Positions 6,981 to 8,730 of a stretch of 8,730 bases of DNA are shown in pieces (positions within the stretch are counted from its first letter, which is position 1; each line of letters begins with the position of its first letter). Both the position numbers and the translations under genes were made by a program. The stretch lies in NCBI GenBank assembly GCA_030610325.1, contig JAUWRZ010000061.1:1-8730 (forward strand), written 5' to 3'. Under the pieces are notes generated by a model that did no database searches, was not told the DNA's origin, and was given only the letters and a program-made list of their open reading frames with translations. This DNA comes from Sulfurimonadaceae bacterium. Lineage in GTDB: Bacteria; Campylobacterota; Campylobacteria; Campylobacterales; Sulfurimonadaceae.

Positions 6981-7015
6981 GTTGTTTGCGACGATGTACC
7001 CAGAGTGCAAACAGC
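6981..7015. repeat. 9-bp inverted repeat in structured element
   Basis: GTTGTTTGC (6981-6989) pairs with GCAAACAGC (7007-7015): eight Watson-Crick pairs and one G-T wobble around a 17-nt loop. The last four bases of the right arm could instead pair with GCTG at 7024-7027, giving a competing CAGC/GCTG stem. Confidence 0.6.
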
Positions 7016-7032
7016 ACGGGCCCGCTGCCGAA

Positions 7033-7049
7033 ACGACCTTAGCGGTCGT
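7033..7049. repeat. 6-bp GC-rich hairpin in structured element
   Basis: ACGACC (7033-7038) and GGTCGT (7044-7049) form a perfect 6-bp stem with a TTAGC loop. No T-run follows, so this is not a typical terminator. Confidence 0.6.
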
Positions 7050-7052
7050 GTG

Positions 7053-7077
7053 ACCAGTGCCATTGGTCAGCACTGGT
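7053..7077. repeat. 8-bp perfect hairpin with a competing internal stem
   Basis: ACCAGTGC (7053-7060) pairs exactly with GCACTGGT (7070-7077) around a 9-nt loop. The left arm can instead form TGACCA/TGGTCA (7051-7056 and 7064-7069), so two mutually exclusive stems share the same bases. Confidence 0.65.
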
Positions 7078-7096
7078 AAGCGTACTAAATGCCGAT

Positions 7097-7124
7097 ACCC
7101 CCGTCGCTAAAGCGTAAGAGGGGT
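7097..7124. repeat. Two-part hairpin in structured element
   Basis: ACCCC (7097-7101) pairs with GGGGT (7120-7124). Inside, CGCT (7105-7108) pairs with AGCG (7111-7114); the inner stem is more realistic as CGC/GCG with a TAAA tetraloop. The right arm runs directly into the outer closing helix at 7125, as expected for stacked helices. Confidence 0.55.
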
Positions 7125-7152
7125 GCTTGTTCGTTTGGCGTTTTGACTTGAG

Positions 7153-7175
7153 GAAGAGGTCTAGACGTCCTCTTC
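7153..7175. repeat. Hairpin spanning the accA stop codon
   Basis: GAAGAGG (7153-7159) and CCTCTTC (7169-7175) form a perfect 7-bp stem whose 9-nt loop contains the accA TAG. It may help end or stabilise the accA transcript, but no T-run follows on either strand, so a classic intrinsic terminator is not supported. Confidence 0.5.
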
Positions 7176-8102
7176 AAAAGCACCAACAGACGTAAGTCGG
7201 TTGTAGCGCTGTTCCATACGCTCACTCTCGGAAAGTGCTCGTAGTGAAGCCAGCTGAGAGAGGAAGTACTCTTTAAGTGCATTGGCTGCACCCTCTTTAT
7301 CGCGGTGCGCCCCGATCAATGGCTCATCGATGATATCATCGATAAGATCAAACTCTTTCAGGTCTGAACTGGTCACTTTCAAAGCTTTAGTCGCAGCTTC
7401 TACTTTTTTCGGATCGTTCCATAAGATGGCAGCACACCCTTCCGGTGAGATGACACTAAAGACAGAGTAACGCATCATGGCCAGCTTATCCGCTACGCCG
7501 ATCGCCAACGCACCACCGCTTCCGCCTTCACCGATGACTATCGAGACAGTAGGAGTATTGATCATCGAAAGTTCAAGCAGGTTTCGTGCTATCGCCTCAC
7601 TCTGATTACGCTCTTCTGCGCCGAGACCAGGGTAAGCACCCGGTGTGTCTATCAGCATCAATATAGGAAGATTGAACTTCTCAGCCATCTTTGCAGCGCG
7701 CAGCGCTTTTCTATACCCTTCCGGATGTGGCATACCGAAGTTACGCTTTATCTTGTTCTTGGTACCTCGGCCTTTTTGCTCACCGATGACAAGTACACGT
7801 TCTCCACCTATATGACCAAGGTAACATAAGATGGCCGCATCATCTCTAAAATGTCTATCGCCATGGATCTCATACTTGTTGGTCATGATAAGATTGATAT
7901 AATCAAGAGCATAAGGACGGTCGAGATGACGTGCCAGTTGAAGCTCCTGAAATGGAGAGAGGTTCTTATAGGTCTTAGTCACCTCTTTTTCAAGGTCTTT
8001 TTGCAGTATCTCTACCGCGTGCTCATCATGACGGACTTCTGCCGAGATGATATCTTCCTGGATCTGCTTGATCTTCTGTTCAAAGTCTAAATAGATTGCC
8101 AT
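7161..8102 (-). CDS. accA: Acetyl-CoA carboxylase carboxyltransferase subunit alpha
   Basis: AccA pairs with AccD to transfer the carboxyl group from carboxybiotin to acetyl-CoA, giving malonyl-CoA, the first committed step of fatty-acid synthesis in the cytoplasm. The 313-residue product matches the family's usual length. It shows the N-terminal helical region, [14 protein letters not shown] (56-69), HGDRHFRDD (80-88), GEQKGRGTK (107-115), [15 protein letters not shown] (121-135), [18 protein letters not shown] (151-168), the glycine-rich oxyanion loop [10 protein letters not shown] (191-200) and [11 protein letters not shown] (218-228). The start is firm: AAGGAG lies 5 nt before the ATG at 8100-8102. 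It begins 17 nt after fabF ends, so the two are probably one operon. The stop is a TAG at 7161-7163 inside a short hairpin. Nothing is missing or broken. Confidence 0.98.
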   Translation of the reverse strand: MAIYLDFEQKIKQIQEDIISAEVRHDEHAVEILQKDLEKEVTKTYKNLSPFQELQLARHLDRPYALDYINLIMTNKYEIHGDRHFRDDAAILCYLGHIGGERVLVIGEQKGRGTKNKIKRNFGMPHPEGYRKALRAAKMAEKFNLPILMLIDTPGAYPGLGAEERNQSEAIARNLLELSMINTPTVSIVIGEGGSGGALAIGVADKLAMMRYSVFSVISPEGCAAILWNDPKKVEAATKALKVTSSDLKEFDLIDDIIDEPLIGAHRDKEGAANALKEYFLSQLASLRALSESERMEQRYNRLTSVGAFEEDV

Positions 8103-8119
8103 CAGTGCTCCTTAAACGA

Positions 8120-8730
8120 TCATACTTTTCTAAAGATGAGCACACCATTGGTACCACCAAAACCAAAGGAGTTACTCATAATAGTAGTCAACTCGGCACT
8201 GCGTGCCTCATTTGGTACAACATCGAGATCACAGACAGGGTCTGGTGTCTCATGATTGATACTAGGAGGGATGATACCATCACGCATAGCCAGTACAGCC
8301 GTGACAGCTTCAATACCGCCAGCAGCACCAAGACAGTGTCCGATCTGCCCTTTGATAGAGCTCATCGGAGGACAGTTCTCTTTACCACCAAACAGCTCTT
8401 TGACAGCCGCTGTCTCATTTTTATCATTGATAGGCGTACTGGTACCATGGGCATTGACATAATCGATCTTAGGACGACCAGCCATCTCATACGCCGCTTT
8501 CATAGCACGAAGCGGTCCATCCATACTTGGTGTAGTGATGTGATTCGCATCACCACTCTCACCAAAACCGATGACCTCTGCATAGATGTTTGCTCCGCGT
8601 GCTTTTGCACTCTCATACTCTTCGAGTACTAAAGCCGCAGCACCTTCACCCATGACAAAACCATCCCGGCCAGCATCAAATGGACGTGATGCATGCTTAG
8701 GGTCATCATTACGTGTAGAGAGTGCTTTCA
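8120..8730 (-). CDS. fabF: Beta-ketoacyl-ACP synthase II (5' end beyond the right edge)
   Basis: FabF condenses malonyl-ACP with acyl-ACP during fatty-acid elongation. The visible C-terminal 202 residues start at [10 protein letters not shown] and run to a TGA at 8120-8122. They contain [15 protein letters not shown] (16-30), [14 protein letters not shown] (92-105) with the first catalytic histidine at visible residue 94, [16 protein letters not shown] (123-138) with the conserved Lys126 and second catalytic His131, and the C-terminal NSFGFGGTN (186-194). The 37-residue spacing of the two histidines equals that in E. coli FabF. The nucleophilic cysteine and about half of the usual length lie outside the window. 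An internal ATG at 8651-8653 is not the start, since the frame and family similarity continue to the window edge. FabF fits better than FabB by sequence feel and by its position next to accA. Confidence 0.95.
   Translation of the reverse strand, partial: KALSTRNDDPKHASRPFDAGRDGFVMGEGAAALVLEEYESAKARGANIYAEVIGFGESGDANHITTPSMDGPLRAMKAAYEMAGRPKIDYVNAHGTSTPINDKNETAAVKELFGGKENCPPMSSIKGQIGHCLGAAGGIEAVTAVLAMRDGIIPPSINHETPDPVCDLDVVPNEARSAELTTIMSNSFGFGGTNGVLIFRKV

Larger units (their letters stand above)
6920..7160. other. Structured non-coding element between convergent genes (candidate small RNA or dispersed repeat)
   Basis: This 241-nt gap separates the exonuclease (plus) from accA (minus). It has no convincing gene but is dense in inverted repeats. 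A closed fold can be drawn by eye. The outer helix pairs ACG plus CAAGC (6963-6965, 6967-6971) with GCTTG plus CGT (7125-7129, 7132-7134). Inside it are a 9-bp stem (6981-6989/7007-7015), a 6-bp stem (7033-7038/7044-7049), an 8-bp stem (7053-7060/7070-7077) and a 5-bp stem with a 4-bp inner helix (7097-7124) that directly abuts the outer helix. One pair in the 9-bp stem is G-T on the plus strand, which weakly favours plus-strand transcription. It does not match tmRNA, RNase P RNA, SRP RNA or 6S RNA landmarks known to me. No promoter or T-run terminator is evident, so a repeat element is an equal alternative. Confidence 0.45.

Noticed and set aside
6934..7052. Open plus-strand frame through the structured gap (39 codons from a TTG at 6934, ending TTLAVV-stop)
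   Set aside because: The frame reads without a stop but has no ATG at its head and no ribosome-binding site, and its length is explained by the GC-rich inverted repeats. It would be reconsidered only if dispersed copies showed codon-type conservation.
6925..7140. Known RNA classes (tmRNA, RNase P RNA, SRP RNA, 6S RNA) for the structured gap
   Set aside because: None of the conserved sequence landmarks of these families that I know is present on either strand.
7085..7291. Minus-strand frame of 68 codons overlapping the 3' end of accA and the gap
   Set aside because: Most of it lies inside accA in another frame, and its tail crosses the hairpin region. It has no start signal of its own.
8096..8632. 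Plus-strand 178-codon frame opposite fabF and the accA start
   Set aside because: It overlaps FabF active-site motifs on the other strand and reads as a biased shadow with no family resemblance.
8120..8653. fabF starting at the ATG at 8653
   Set aside because: The frame continues upstream to the window edge with conserved FabF sequence ([10 protein letters not shown]...[10 protein letters not shown]), so this ATG is internal.

Overview
The window looks like chromosomal core sequence from a free-living member of the Campylobacterota (the former epsilonproteobacteria), of the Sulfurimonas, Sulfurovum or Sulfuricurvum kind. The support is the gene set, the protein sequences and the local order (a K+ channel next to rpmB, and rpmB close to rpe and a DnaQ-type exonuclease). 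That order resembles, from memory, Campylobacter jejuni and Helicobacter pylori neighbourhoods. Base composition is in the mid-40s %GC by eye, with many ATC and GTC codons, which is high for host-adapted Campylobacter or Helicobacter. The genus cannot be fixed from the sequence alone.

Layout. (1) Positions 1-2339, minus strand: rpmB (ribosomal protein L28), a two-helix K+ channel with a cytoplasmic RCK/TrkA domain, and argJ (arginine biosynthesis), which runs off the left edge. They are tightly packed, with a 16-nt gap and then an 8-nt overlap. (2) Positions 2340-2551: a divergent promoter region. (3) Positions 2552-4740, plus strand: two translationally coupled signalling genes, an HDOD-domain protein and a multidomain STAS / receiver-like / STAS / CheX protein. 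(4) Positions 4853-6919, plus strand: rpe, trpF and a DEDDh 3'-5' exonuclease; the last two share an ATGA overlap. (5) Positions 6920-7160: a non-coding gap between convergent genes, rich in inverted repeats that can be drawn as one closed multibranched fold. (6) Positions 7161-8730, minus strand: fabF (5' end beyond the right edge) and accA, both early fatty-acid synthesis genes.

How the parts relate. Most genes are housekeeping: translation, K+ transport, arginine, tryptophan, pentose phosphate, DNA metabolism and lipid synthesis. The two parts that stand out are the HDOD plus STAS/CheX pair and the structured gap. The CheX module keeps the ExxN phosphatase signature, so the pair probably acts on a phosphorylated receiver (CheY-like) protein. 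Both STAS modules lack the usual phosphorylatable serine, and a half-length receiver-like segment sits between them. The gap at 6920-7160 is the best candidate for something undescribed: a structured small RNA or a small dispersed repeat.

No tRNA, rRNA, CRISPR array, transposase or phage gene was seen. All alignments and folds were made by eye.
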